From assembly GCA_013822685.1 (NCBI GenBank), contig PNKV01000020.1, forward strand, positions 24,239 through 88,238: a stretch of DNA of 64,000 nt. Reading direction: 5' to 3'. Source of the stretch: Leptothrix sp. (in: b-proteobacteria) (GTDB lineage Bacteria; Pseudomonadota; Gammaproteobacteria; Burkholderiales; Burkholderiaceae_C). Of the stretch, positions 53,615 through 62,892 are shown one piece after another. Under the pieces are notes generated by a model, which worked only from the letters and a program-made list of their open reading frames with translations, was not told the origin of the DNA and did no database searches. Position 1 is the stretch's first letter, and every line of letters begins with the position of its first letter. Made by a program: the position numbers and the translations under genes.

Positions 53615-53629
53615 GCTGCCGCAGCTCAG
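53611..53629. other. Inverted repeat at convergent udg/corA ends
   Basis: CTGAGCTGC and GCAGCTCAG flank a single C, a near-perfect palindrome that overlaps the udg stop and lies 5 nt from the corA stop. There is no T-run on either strand, so it may help end transcription from both sides only weakly. Confidence 0.45.
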
Positions 53630-53633
53630 CGCG

Positions 53634-54746
53634 TCACTGCTCCAGGTAGCGCTTGCGCCTGAACAACACCACCAGCGATACCACCACAGCGGCCATCAGC
53701 CCACACGCCACCCAGAAGCCCAGCTTGGTGTGGATCAGCGGCAGGAAGTCGAAGTTCATGCCAAAAATCCCCGTGATCAGGTTCAGCGGCAGGAACACCG
53801 CCGTCATCACCGTCAGGGTGCGCATGATGTCGTTGGTGCGGTTGCCTTGCAGCGAGAAATGCATCTGCACCGCGCCTTCCGATGAGGACTCCAATCGCCG
53901 CACGTGGCCCAGCACCCGCTCGATGTGTTCCAGCACATCACGCGAACGCACGCGCAGCACTTCGCGCTCGCGGGCGGCGGCCGGCTCGCTTGGCATCGGC
54001 CAGTCGTCCAGCGCGTCGATCCATTCCTGAACGGCGCTGCGCTGGTCCTCGCAGGTGTCTTCCAGCTGGTGCAAGGTGTTGCGCGCCTCCAGCAGCGATT
54101 GCCAGTGGTTGAACTGTTTGCGGTCGCTCAGCAGCTCTTGCTGCAGATAGGCCGATTGCTTGGTCAGCAGACGGCGCAGGTCCAGGTAGCTGTCGACCAT
54201 GTGGTTGACGATGCGCACCATCAGGTCGGCCGAGCTGGGGGGCAGGCGGCTGACCGACCCGCGTCCTTCCGTGCGGTTTTCGTTGCGCTGATCGGCGTTG
54301 ACCATGTGGTTGAGCCGCGCCTCGAAGAAGTCGCGCACCGAGCAATCGGCCGGGTGCACGGTCAATAGCACGCGGTCGAACACCACGAAGCCCACGGGGC
54401 TGGTGTCGATGCTGGCCAGGGCCTGGCGCGCGCTGCTGGCCGTGCCGTGCGACTCGTCCAGGAACATGTTTTCGGTGCCCTGGGCGGCGGCCAGGCGGCG
54501 GAACACCAGCAGGTCATACCAGGAGGTGTAGTCGTATTGCGAGGGCAACTGGGCGTTCAGCAGGTCCAGGACGTGCAAATCCACCAGGTTGCCGCCGGCC
54601 AGGTGCTGCAACTGCGCCTGCACCTTGCCCAGGCCCACCTCAAACTCGCGTCGGGCGGTGGTCACCCACAGGAAGCCTTGGGTGGGTGCCGTGTCCGGCC
54701 AGTCCGGCAGTTCCTGGAAGCTCTCGTTGATCAGGAAAAAACGCAC
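53634..54746 (-). CDS. CorA/ZntB-type divalent cation transporter
   Basis: 370 aa. A large cytoplasmic N-terminal funnel (about 300 residues with coiled-coil helices) is followed by two C-terminal transmembrane helices with the signature GMN in GIFGMNFDFLP after TVMTAVFLPLNLITG. CorA proteins move Mg2+, Co2+ or Zn2+. It follows hemB by 14 nt on the same strand, so the two are probably an operon. The cation cannot be told. Confidence 0.88.
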   Translation of the reverse strand: MRFFLINESFQELPDWPDTAPTQGFLWVTTARREFEVGLGKVQAQLQHLAGGNLVDLHVLDLLNAQLPSQYDYTSWYDLLVFRRLAAAQGTENMFLDESHGTASSARQALASIDTSPVGFVVFDRVLLTVHPADCSVRDFFEARLNHMVNADQRNENRTEGRGSVSRLPPSSADLMVRIVNHMVDSYLDLRRLLTKQSAYLQQELLSDRKQFNHWQSLLEARNTLHQLEDTCEDQRSAVQEWIDALDDWPMPSEPAAAREREVLRVRSRDVLEHIERVLGHVRRLESSSEGAVQMHFSLQGNRTNDIMRTLTVMTAVFLPLNLITGIFGMNFDFLPLIHTKLGFWVACGLMAAVVVSLVVLFRRKRYLEQ

Positions 54747-54760
54747 TCAGACTCCAGCGT

Positions 54761-55831
<1,071 letters not shown>

Positions 55832-55847
55832 TTACGGACATGGGCTA

Positions 55848-55876
55848 GAGACATGGCCCGGCAAGCCCTCTATAAT
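55848..55876 (+). promoter_or_regulatory. Sigma-70 promoter for the intergenic small RNA
   Basis: A perfect -10 box TATAAT (55871-55876) with a GAGACA (-35, 4 of 6 matches to TTGACA) at 55848-55853 and a 17-nt spacer. A start near 55883 is predicted, just before the structured region that ends in a strong terminator. Confidence 0.65.
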
Positions 55877-55882
55877 CGATCC

Positions 55883-55998
55883 TGAATGATACGCCGCAAG
55901 GCCTTCATTCCCTGCTTTTCCTCCCTGAGCAGGTGCCTTACCGTGATGACAGCGTTAAGGCTTCCACAGCCCCGGCCATGCCGGGGCTCTTTTTTTTT
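55883..55998 (+). ncRNA. Candidate small RNA between hemB and hemJ with anti-Shine-Dalgarno loop
   Basis: About 116 nt from a promoter with a perfect -10 to a rho-independent terminator. Three hairpins are readable. Hairpin 1 pairs CCTGCT (55911-55916) with AGCAGG (55928-55933) and exposes a TTTCCTCCCTG loop, complementary to Shine-Dalgarno sequences. Hairpin 2 pairs GCCTTA (55935-55940) with TAAGGC (55956-55961). Hairpin 3 is the terminator. An ATG-initiated frame at 55886 reads through all of it and seems fortuitous. It could be a trans-acting sRNA or an attenuated leader of hemJ, whose start is 54 nt further. Not matched to a known family by me. Confidence 0.6.
55968..55998 (+). terminator. 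Terminator of the intergenic small RNA
   Basis: AGCCCCGGC pairs with GCCGGGGCT around a CAT loop (55968-55988), followed by C and nine T (55990-55998). A strong intrinsic terminator upstream of hemJ. Confidence 0.93.
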
Positions 55999-56052
55999 GT
56001 GCCGGCCATGTTGCGCCGCCGCAATCGATCCCCGCGCTGGCCATAATCAACC

Positions 56053-56481
56053 ATGCTCTGGATCAAAGCCTTCCACATAGTTTTCGTCGTCAGCTGGTTT
56101 GCCGGCCTGTTCTACCTGCCACGTTTGTTCGTCAACCTGGCCATGGTGCCCGGCGACAGCCACGCCGAGCGCGAGCGCCTGCTGCTCATGGCGCGCAAGC
56201 TCTACCGCTTCATGTCCTTGCTCATGATCCCGGCGGTGGTCTTGGGCCTGGTGCTTTGGCTGTTTTACGGCATTGGCAGAGGCCCCGGCAATGGCTGGAT
56301 GCACGCCAAGCTGCTGCTCGTGATCGGCGCCATTGGCTACCACCACGTCTGCCGCAAGATCCTGCGCGAGTTCGAGCAGCTCAGCAATCGGCGCACGCAC
56401 AAGTGGCTGCGGGTGTTCAACGAGGTGTCGGTGCTGGTCTTCGCGCTCATCGTCATCCTCGTGGTGGTCAAGCCCTTCTGA
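56053..56481 (+). CDS. hemJ: Protoporphyrinogen IX oxidase HemJ
   Basis: 142 aa, four transmembrane helices. KAFHIVFVVSWFAGLFYLPRLFV is the family start with the conserved His (IVFVVSW context), and RFFLN-type basic loop equivalents and WMHAKLLLVIG and YHHVC follow. HemJ oxidises protoporphyrinogen IX in bacteria lacking HemG/HemY. Located beside hemB (opposite strand). Confidence 0.92.
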   Translation: MLWIKAFHIVFVVSWFAGLFYLPRLFVNLAMVPGDSHAERERLLLMARKLYRFMSLLMIPAVVLGLVLWLFYGIGRGPGNGWMHAKLLLVIGAIGYHHVCRKILREFEQLSNRRTHKWLRVFNEVSVLVFALIVILVVVKPF

Positions 56482-56506
56482 GCCCGTGCCTCCGCAAGGC
56501 CTGCTG

Positions 56507-57664
56507 ATGTCTTTGCACCGCAGCACCGCCTGGCCCCTCACCTGGGTGGCGGTGGCCCTGATCGCCTACGCTACTTTGTTCCCCTTGACGGGGTGGCATT
56601 GGCCCGACCGGCATGTCTTCACCTGGGAGCTGCCCAAGCAGTCCCACGAGGTGCCCTCCGACCTGGTGGCCAACCTGCTGGGCTACCTGCCCCTGGGCCT
56701 GATCCTGACGGTGGCGCACCTGCGCAGCGGGCGGGGCGCTTTCCTGTCGGCGGTGCTGGCCTTGCTGTCGGGCTCGGCCTTGTCCTACCTGCTGGAGCTG
56801 GCCCAGTTCACCGTGCCCAACCGCGTGCCGTCCATCTCTGACTGGGCGCTCAACACATTGGGCATGGCGTGGGGCGCCCTGGCCGCCGTCACCCTCAATG
56901 CGCTGGGCCTGGTGGATGTGTGGCACCGCTTGCGCGAGCGCTGGTTCATCCCCCAGGCCGGTTTTGGCCTGGCCCTGATCTGGATGTGGCCGCTGGGCCT
57001 GCTGTTCCCGCCGCCGCTGCCCCTGGGCGAGGGGCAGTTCCTCCCGCACTTGCTGATCGGCCTGATGGAGCTGACCCGCGACACGCCCTGGCAGGAGTGG
57101 GTGCTGCCCGCCGACCCGTTGAGCTTGTGGACCGACAACATTTCTGCCGACCCTGACTCCTTGTGGGTGCCCGCCCGCGAGGCCATCACTGTTGCCCTGG
57201 GGCTGCTGGCGCCCATGTGCGTGGCTTGCGCCTTGGCCCGCCCGCGCAGCACCCGCGTCTTCTTGCTGGTGGGCGCCGTGGTGATGGGGGTGGGGGCCAC
57301 GGCGCTGTCCACCGCCATGAACTTTGGGCCTGACCATGCCCTGACCTGGATGAGCGTGCCCACCGTCACCGGCCTGCTGGTGGGGGCGCTGGGTGGCACC
57401 TTGTTGCTGGAGCGCAGCCGCACCATCAGTGCCGGCCTGGGCGTGGCGACGCTGGCCGGGCTCATCGTCCTGGTGCACCAGGTGCCGCCCGACCCTTATT
57501 ACGCCCTGGCCCTGGAATCGTGGGAGCATGGGCGCTTCATCCGCTTCCACGGCCTGTCGCGCTGGTTTGGCATCCTGTGGCCTTATGTGGCCATGGCCTG
57601 GCTGATCAGCCGCATTGTGGGGCGCGAGGGCCGGCATGAAGTGGCCGCCACCGAGTCGCAATGA
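56507..57664 (+). CDS. VanZ-family membrane protein
   Basis: 385 aa with about nine to ten hydrophobic segments. The N-terminal ~120 residues form a VanZ-like domain: FPLTGWHWP, PSDLVANLLGYLPLGLIL, ELAQFTVPNRVPSISDWALNTLGMAWG. VanZ is linked to glycopeptide tolerance in Gram-positives, but in proteobacteria its role is unknown. The start ATG 56507 lies 26 nt after hemJ. The C-terminal half has additional helices without recognised motif. Confidence 0.83.
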   Translation: MSLHRSTAWPLTWVAVALIAYATLFPLTGWHWPDRHVFTWELPKQSHEVPSDLVANLLGYLPLGLILTVAHLRSGRGAFLSAVLALLSGSALSYLLELAQFTVPNRVPSISDWALNTLGMAWGALAAVTLNALGLVDVWHRLRERWFIPQAGFGLALIWMWPLGLLFPPPLPLGEGQFLPHLLIGLMELTRDTPWQEWVLPADPLSLWTDNISADPDSLWVPAREAITVALGLLAPMCVACALARPRSTRVFLLVGAVVMGVGATALSTAMNFGPDHALTWMSVPTVTGLLVGALGGTLLLERSRTISAGLGVATLAGLIVLVHQVPPDPYYALALESWEHGRFIRFHGLSRWFGILWPYVAMAWLISRIVGREGRHEVAATESQ

Positions 57665-57712
57665 ACCGCGTGCAAAATCGTTAACCCACCCCTCACCCCT
57701 TCGGAGCATGGC

Positions 57713-57991
57713 ATGGTCAAGGTCGTCAAGATTTTTGGGCAGCAGATTGAACGGATCACCCTGAAAGCGTTCAATCCTGAGACCTGCCTGGCCGACCACG
57801 CCAAGACGGGCGATGTCTTGCAGGTGTCGCGCTTGGCGGACCTGGCCATCGTCATGATCGCCTACGCCGATGACACCACGGCCACCACTTACGTTGGCAA
57901 GTTCTCGGACTGGGCCGGCCCCAAGCTGGACGAAGGCATGAGCCAGATGTCCTCGCCCTGGGACGAGCCCAGTGAAGAGCCTCTGGATTGA
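57713..57991 (+). CDS. Conserved hypothetical protein
   Basis: 92 aa, acidic (ends EEPLD), no signal or membrane helix. Segments ITLKAFNPETCLADHAKTGD and YADDTTATTYVGKFSDWAGP are notable but I do not recognise the family. ATG 57713, preceded by TTCGGAGC (Shine-Dalgarno). It lies between the VanZ gene and the ferredoxin gene and may be co-transcribed with them. Confidence 0.65.
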   Translation: MVKVVKIFGQQIERITLKAFNPETCLADHAKTGDVLQVSRLADLAIVMIAYADDTTATTYVGKFSDWAGPKLDEGMSQMSSPWDEPSEEPLD

Positions 57992-58010
57992 CACCCTTGG
58001 ATTGAATGCC

Positions 58011-58334
58011 ATGTACTACGAACGCCATATCTTTTTCTGCCTCAACCAGCGCATCAACGGTGAAAGCTCTTGCGGCGACCACGGTGCCCAGGACGGCTTC
58101 GACCACTGCAAAAAGCTGGTGAAAAACGCCGGCTTGAACGGCCCCGGCCAGGTGCGCGTCAACAAGGCGGGCTGCCTGGACCGCTGTGCGGGCGGCCCGG
58201 TCGCCGTGGTCTACCCCGAAGGCACCTGGTACACCTTTGTCGACAAATCCGACATCGAAGAGATCGTCGAGTCGCACTTGGTCAAAGGCCAGGTCGTTGA
58301 GCGTCTGGTGCTGCCACCAGACGTGGGCCGTTGA
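58011..58334 (+). CDS. Thioredoxin-like [2Fe-2S] ferredoxin
   Basis: 107 aa. The four Cys of the family are present: FFCLNQR, SSCGDHG (with an extra HC at DHCKK), and KAGCLDRC followed by AGGPVAVVYPEG. Similar to Shethna-type ferredoxins that shuttle single electrons. ATG 58011 is chosen (MYYERHIFFC); the frame extends 13 codons upstream, overlapping the previous gene. Its redox partner is unknown; an alpha/beta hydrolase follows. Confidence 0.87.
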   Translation: MYYERHIFFCLNQRINGESSCGDHGAQDGFDHCKKLVKNAGLNGPGQVRVNKAGCLDRCAGGPVAVVYPEGTWYTFVDKSDIEEIVESHLVKGQVVERLVLPPDVGR

Positions 58335-58359
58335 ACCCGCAGCGCGCCAAAGCAAAGCC

Positions 58360-58986
58360 ATGATCGGACGCCCTGACTCCACCACCATTGACGGCCCGGC
58401 CGGCTTGATCGAGGTCGTGCTCGAAGACCCGGCCACCGCGCCCATCGGCCTGGCCGTGATCGCGCACCCGCATCCGCAGATGGGCGGCACCATGGACAAC
58501 AAGGTGGTCCACACCCTGTCGAAAGCGTTTGTGCTGGCGGGCTGGCGGGCCGTGCGCTTCAACTTCCGGGGCATCGGCCAGTCCGAAGGCGCCTGGAACG
58601 AGGGCGTGGGCGAGGTCGATGACCTGCTGGCCGTGCTGGCCCACCACCGCACCGACCCGGCCGTGCAAAGCCTGCCTGTCGCGCTGGCGGGTTTTTCCTT
58701 CGGCGGCTTCATCGCCGCCAGCGCCAGTGCACGGCTGCCCGAGGCCCCAAGCGAGCTGGTGCTGGTCAGCCCGGCCACCCGCTATGGCGTGCCCAATGTG
58801 CCGGCCCACACCTTGGTGGTTCAGGGGGAGCAGGACGACGTCGTGTCCATGGCCAGCGTGCTGGAGTGGGCGCGTCCCCAAGCCTTGCCGGTCACCGTGG
58901 TGCCCGGCGTGGGGCATTTTTTCCATGGTCAACTCGGCGTCTTGCGCGATCGGGTGCTGCGCCACTTGCGTGGCACCTCGCGCTGA
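58360..58986 (+). CDS. Alpha/beta hydrolase (dienelactone-hydrolase-like)
   Basis: 208 aa. HPHPQMGGTMDNKV is the family oxyanion loop, FNFRGIGQSEG the second conserved loop, GFSFGGF the nucleophile elbow (Ser), GEQDDVV carries the acid Asp, and VPGVGHFFHG the catalytic His. It belongs to a proteobacterial clade of small serine hydrolases of unknown substrate. ATG 58360 lies 25 nt after the ferredoxin stop. Confidence 0.85.
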   Translation: MIGRPDSTTIDGPAGLIEVVLEDPATAPIGLAVIAHPHPQMGGTMDNKVVHTLSKAFVLAGWRAVRFNFRGIGQSEGAWNEGVGEVDDLLAVLAHHRTDPAVQSLPVALAGFSFGGFIAASASARLPEAPSELVLVSPATRYGVPNVPAHTLVVQGEQDDVVSMASVLEWARPQALPVTVVPGVGHFFHGQLGVLRDRVLRHLRGTSR

Positions 58987-59008
58987 TTGGCCTCACCTGT
59001 CTGATCCC

Positions 59009-60226
59009 ATGTCGTTCTCATTGTCCCGCCGCAGTCTGCTGGCCGCGCTGATCGGCGCTTGCAGCCTCCTCGCGCTTCCCGCCTGGTCTCAATCGAATGC
59101 CGCGGCGCCGGTTTTCCCGTTTGTTGCGCCATCCGCCGCCATGCCGCTGCCGCCCGAGCTGGCCGCGCGCGCCTTCGTGTTGCAAGACTTGAGCAGCCAG
59201 CAGACTTTGGCCGCCCGCAATGCCGACCAGCCCATCGAGCCCGCGTCCCTGACCAAGCTGATGACCGCCTACCTGGTGTTCCAGGCGGTGCAGTCGGGCA
59301 AGCTGGCCCTGGCGCAAGAAGTGCGCGTGTCCGAGCGCGCCTGGCGCACAGGCATCACCGGCACCTCGCGCAGCTTCCTGACGGCCAACAGCCGCGTCAA
59401 GGTCGATGACCTGCTGCGCGGCATGATCGTGCAAAGCGGCAACGACGCCAGCGTGGCCCTGGCCGAGGCCGTGGGCGGCACGGTCGAGAATTTCGTGGTG
59501 CTGATGAACCGCCAGGCCCAGGCTTTTGGCCTGAAGGCCACCACCTTCAAGAACCCGGAGGGGCAGACCGCGCCAGGGCACCGCAGCACGGCCCGCGAAC
59601 TGTCTGCCATTGCGCTGCGCCTGGTCGCCGATTACCCGCAGGCCCTGCCGTACTACGCCAGCAAGGAGTTCACCCTGGGCGGCATCCGCCAGCCCAACCG
59701 CAACCTGCTGCTGTGGCGCGACCCCACGGTCGATGGCCTGAAGACCAGCTTCACCGACGCCTCTGGCTATTGCCTGATCGCCACGGCCCAGCGCCTCACG
59801 CCCGCCGGGCCCCGCCGCTTGGTGAGTGTGGTGATCGGCGCCACCTCGCCCGAAATTCGCGCCAATGAAAGCCAGAAGCTGCTGAACTGGGGCTACGGCG
59901 CTTTCGACATGGTCAAGCTGTTCGACGCCAAGCAGGCGGTGACCACGGCGCCGGTCTGGAAGGGCCAATCGTCCAGCGTGAGGTTGGGGCGCGTCAGCCC
60001 CGTGACGGTGGTGGTGCCCCGGGGTCAGGCGGCTGGCCTGAAAGCCACCGTCGCCCGCAATGATCCGCTGCTGGCCCCCTTGACGCAGGGCCAGACGGTG
60101 GGCACGCTCAAGATCACTTTGGCCGGCCAACCCTGGCAGGATGTGCCCTTGACCACCTTGGACGCCGTGCCCGGCGCTGGCTGGTTCGGCCGCCTTTGGG
60201 ACGCCATCCGCCTGGGCGTCAAGTGA
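59009..60226 (+). CDS. dacC: D-alanyl-D-alanine carboxypeptidase (PBP5/6-type), altered KTG box
   Basis: 405 aa. A signal peptide ends near AWSQS. Motif 1 SLTK (Ser80, Lys83), motif 2 SGN (143-145), motif 3 reads KTS (Lys245, Thr246, Ser247) where PBP5 has KTG; the surrounding VDGLKTSFTDASGYC otherwise fits. It trims the terminal D-Ala of peptidoglycan. The C-terminus (residues about 300-405) is the beta-sandwich domain and ends in a short amphipathic anchor (WFGRLWDAIRLGVK). Upstream extension of the frame overlaps the hydrolase gene. Confidence 0.92.
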   Translation: MSFSLSRRSLLAALIGACSLLALPAWSQSNAAAPVFPFVAPSAAMPLPPELAARAFVLQDLSSQQTLAARNADQPIEPASLTKLMTAYLVFQAVQSGKLALAQEVRVSERAWRTGITGTSRSFLTANSRVKVDDLLRGMIVQSGNDASVALAEAVGGTVENFVVLMNRQAQAFGLKATTFKNPEGQTAPGHRSTARELSAIALRLVADYPQALPYYASKEFTLGGIRQPNRNLLLWRDPTVDGLKTSFTDASGYCLIATAQRLTPAGPRRLVSVVIGATSPEIRANESQKLLNWGYGAFDMVKLFDAKQAVTTAPVWKGQSSSVRLGRVSPVTVVVPRGQAAGLKATVARNDPLLAPLTQGQTVGTLKITLAGQPWQDVPLTTLDAVPGAGWFGRLWDAIRLGVK

Positions 60227-60253
60227 ATGAAGCTGTGAGCAAGGAGTATCCGC

Positions 60254-60532
60254 ATGAATGAAGAAATCCCACACGACCAGTCCCTGATCCAATACCCCTG
60301 CGCCTTCCCGATCAAGGTGATGGGCCTGCACGAACCACCTTTCGTGGAAACCATGGTGGCGCTGGCGGTGCACCACGATCCCAGCTTTGACGCCAAGACC
60401 CTGGAGTTGCGCCCCAGCAGTGGCGGCAAGTACATGGGCCTGACCATCACCATCAACGCCACCAGCCGCGAACACCTGGACGGCGTTTACCGTGCTTTCA
60501 CAGGGCATCCGCTGGTCAAGTACGTGCTCTGA
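60254..60532 (+). CDS. ybeD: DUF493 (YbeD-like) protein
   Basis: 92 aa, ferredoxin-like ACT-type fold. LIQYPCAFPIKVMG at the N-terminus, GGKYMGLTITINATSREHLDGVYRAF and HPLVKYVL at the C-terminus are the family pattern. Commonly placed between dacA/dacC and lipB; here lipB does not follow. Function unknown, possibly regulatory. Confidence 0.9.
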   Translation: MNEEIPHDQSLIQYPCAFPIKVMGLHEPPFVETMVALAVHHDPSFDAKTLELRPSSGGKYMGLTITINATSREHLDGVYRAFTGHPLVKYVL

Positions 60533-60610
60533 AAGGGGCCCACCCCCACGGCATACAATCGAACGGATTTGGCCCCGCCTTGGTGGCCGTATGTTTGAAG
60601 GATTTTCACC

Positions 60611-60937
60611 GTGTTCATTTCCGACGCTTTCGCCCAAGCCGCGGCCCCGGCCGCCAGCGGTCCCGCAGGACTGCTCAACAGCATGCTGCTGCCGATCGTG
60701 ATGATCGTGGTCTTGTACTTCGTCATGATCCGCCCCCAGATGAAGCGCCAGAAAGAGACCAAGGCCATGCTGGACAGCCTGGCCAAGGGCGACGAAGTCG
60801 TCACGCAAGGCGGCGTGATCGGCAAGATCAGCAAGCTGGGCGAGACCTTCGCCACGGTTGAAGTGGCCAATGGCGTGGAGCTGCAAGTGCAGCGCTCGGC
60901 CATCGTCCAGGTCTTGCCCAAGGGCAGCTACAAGTAA
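60611..60937 (+). CDS. yajC: Preprotein translocase subunit YajC
   Basis: 108 aa from a GTG start (60611). One transmembrane helix (LLPIVMIVVLYFVMIRPQMKR), then a small cytoplasmic domain (GDEVVTQGGVIGKISKLGE). Part of the SecDF-YajC complex. A TACAAT at 60554 could be a -10 box, without a good -35. Confidence 0.95.
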   Translation: MFISDAFAQAAAPAASGPAGLLNSMLLPIVMIVVLYFVMIRPQMKRQKETKAMLDSLAKGDEVVTQGGVIGKISKLGETFATVEVANGVELQVQRSAIVQVLPKGSYK

Positions 60938-60958
60938 ATAAATCGCAGGATTTCAACC

Positions 60959-62863
60959 ATGAACCGCTACCCCTGGTGGAAGCACCTGATCATCGCCATC
61001 GCCTTGCTGGTGGGTCTGATCTACACCTTGCCAAACTTCTTTGGCGAGGCGCCGGCCGTGCAACTGTCCAGTGGCAAGTCCACGGTCAAGCTCGACGCCG
61101 ACTCGCTCGCGAAGGTGGAGGCCGCGCTCAAGCAGGCCAACATCGCCGCTGACTTTGTCGAGTTCGACGGCAATTCCATCAAGGCGCGGTTCGCCGACAC
61201 CGACACCCAGCTGAAGGCGCGCGATGTGCTCGGCCGCACCTTCAACCCCGATCCCGAGGATGAGCGCTACATCGTGGCGCTGAACCTGGTGTCGCGTTCA
61301 CCCCACTGGCTGCGCACCCTGCACGCCAACCCCATGTTCCTGGGCCTGGACTTGCGCGGCGGCGTGCACTTCCTCATGCAGGTCGACATGAAGGGCGCGC
61401 TCACGCAGAAGATCGAAAGCCTGACGGGCGACATCCGCAGCCTGCTGCGCGACAAGGACATCCGCCACAGCGGTATCCGCCGTGATGACCAGGTCGTCAC
61501 CGTGCGCTTCAACGACGATGCCGGCCGCAAGGCCGCGCGCAATGTGCTGAACGACAGCCTGGCCGACCTGCAATGGACCGACGGCACGGACAGCGATGGC
61601 ACGGGCACCCTGACGCTGGTCGGCCAGCTCAAGCCCCAGTCCGAGCGCACCATCCAGGAAAACGCGCTCAAGCAGAACATCACCACCCTGCACAACCGGA
61701 TCAATGAACTCGGCGTGTCCGAGCCCATCATCCAGCAGCAAGGCCTGGACCGCGTGGTGGTGCAGTTGCCCGGCGTGCAGGACACGGCCAAGGCCAAGGA
61801 CATCATCGGCCGCACGGCGACACTGGAAGTGCGCATGGTGGACGACAGCACCGAGGCCCACGCGGCCTTGGCTGGCGGCACCGTGCCCTTTGGCACTGAA
61901 AAGTTCTCCGACCGCCAAGGCGTGCCCGTCATTGTCAAGCGCCAGGTGGTGCTGACCGGTGACAATCTGACCGACGCGCAGCCCGGCTTTGACGAAAATC
62001 AGGAAGCCGCCGTGCACCTGACGCTGGACGCCCGGGGTGCCCGCATCTTCAAGGACGTGACCCGCGAGAGCATCGGCAAGCGCATGGCCATCATCCTGTT
62101 CGAAAAGGGCAAGGGCGAGGTCGTGACGGCCCCGGTCATCCGCTCTGAAATCTCGGGTGGCCGCGTGCAGATCTCGGGCAGCATGCAGGGCGACGAAGCC
62201 GCCGACACGGCGCTGTTGCTGCGCGCCGGTTCGCTGGCCGCGCCCATGGAAATCATCGAAGAGCGCACCGTGGGCCCCAGCCTGGGCGCCGCCAACATCG
62301 ACCAGGGCTTCAAGAGCCTGATGTATGGCTTTGCCGCCATCGCGGTCTTCATGGTCGCCTACTACCTCTTGTTTGGCGTGTTCTCGACCCTGGCGCTGGC
62401 GGTGAACCTGTTGCTGCTGGTGGCGGTGCTGTCCATGCTGCAGGCCACCTTGACCTTGCCAGGCATCGCGGCCATCGCCTTGACGCTGGGCATGGCCATT
62501 GACGCCAACGTGCTGATCAACGAGCGGGTGCGCGAAGAGTTGCGCAATGGCGCGGCGCCGCAGTCGGCCATCCAGGCCGGCTACGAGCATGCCTGGGCCA
62601 CCATTCTTGACTCCAACGTCACCACCATGATTGTGGGCGTGGCGCTGCTGATGTTCGGCTCGGGCCCCGTCAAGGGCTTTGCCGTGGTGCACTGCCTGGG
62701 CATCCTCACTTCGATGTTCTCGGCCGTGTTCTTCTCGCGCGGGCTGGTCAACCTCTGGTATGGCCGCAAGAAAAAGCTCAAGAGCGTGTCCATCGGTCAG
62801 GTCTGGAAGGCCGCTGCCAAGCCAGGCGCCCTGTCGACCGACGTCGACACCGTGGACCAATGA
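60959..62863 (+). CDS. secD: Protein translocase subunit SecD
   Basis: 634 aa with six transmembrane helices and a large periplasmic P1 domain after the first helix. FLGLDLRGGVHFLMQVD, NRINELGVSEPIIQQQG, and GMAIDANVLINERVREE are the family signatures. It uses the proton gradient to help release of exported proteins. It starts 21 nt after yajC. Confidence 0.97.
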   Translation: MNRYPWWKHLIIAIALLVGLIYTLPNFFGEAPAVQLSSGKSTVKLDADSLAKVEAALKQANIAADFVEFDGNSIKARFADTDTQLKARDVLGRTFNPDPEDERYIVALNLVSRSPHWLRTLHANPMFLGLDLRGGVHFLMQVDMKGALTQKIESLTGDIRSLLRDKDIRHSGIRRDDQVVTVRFNDDAGRKAARNVLNDSLADLQWTDGTDSDGTGTLTLVGQLKPQSERTIQENALKQNITTLHNRINELGVSEPIIQQQGLDRVVVQLPGVQDTAKAKDIIGRTATLEVRMVDDSTEAHAALAGGTVPFGTEKFSDRQGVPVIVKRQVVLTGDNLTDAQPGFDENQEAAVHLTLDARGARIFKDVTRESIGKRMAIILFEKGKGEVVTAPVIRSEISGGRVQISGSMQGDEAADTALLLRAGSLAAPMEIIEERTVGPSLGAANIDQGFKSLMYGFAAIAVFMVAYYLLFGVFSTLALAVNLLLLVAVLSMLQATLTLPGIAAIALTLGMAIDANVLINERVREELRNGAAPQSAIQAGYEHAWATILDSNVTTMIVGVALLMFGSGPVKGFAVVHCLGILTSMFSAVFFSRGLVNLWYGRKKKLKSVSIGQVWKAAAKPGALSTDVDTVDQ

Positions 62864-62892
62864 CCCCCCGCACCCCCTGAAGGACACTCGCC

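Noticed and set aside
55886..56080. Small plus-strand frame (64 codons) starting 10 nt after the TATAAT box
   Set aside because: It would begin almost at the predicted transcript start, without room for a ribosome-binding site, and it reads through the terminator hairpin; treated as fortuitous within the small RNA.
56468..58012. Minus-strand frame of 514 codons
   Set aside because: Shadow of the VanZ-family gene and its neighbour; His/Gln/Gly-rich and no family features.
59018..60886. Minus-strand frame of 622 codons
   Set aside because: Covers dacC, ybeD and yajC on the opposite strand, all with clear motifs.
61298..62887. Minus-strand frame of 529 codons
   Set aside because: Antisense shadow of secD.
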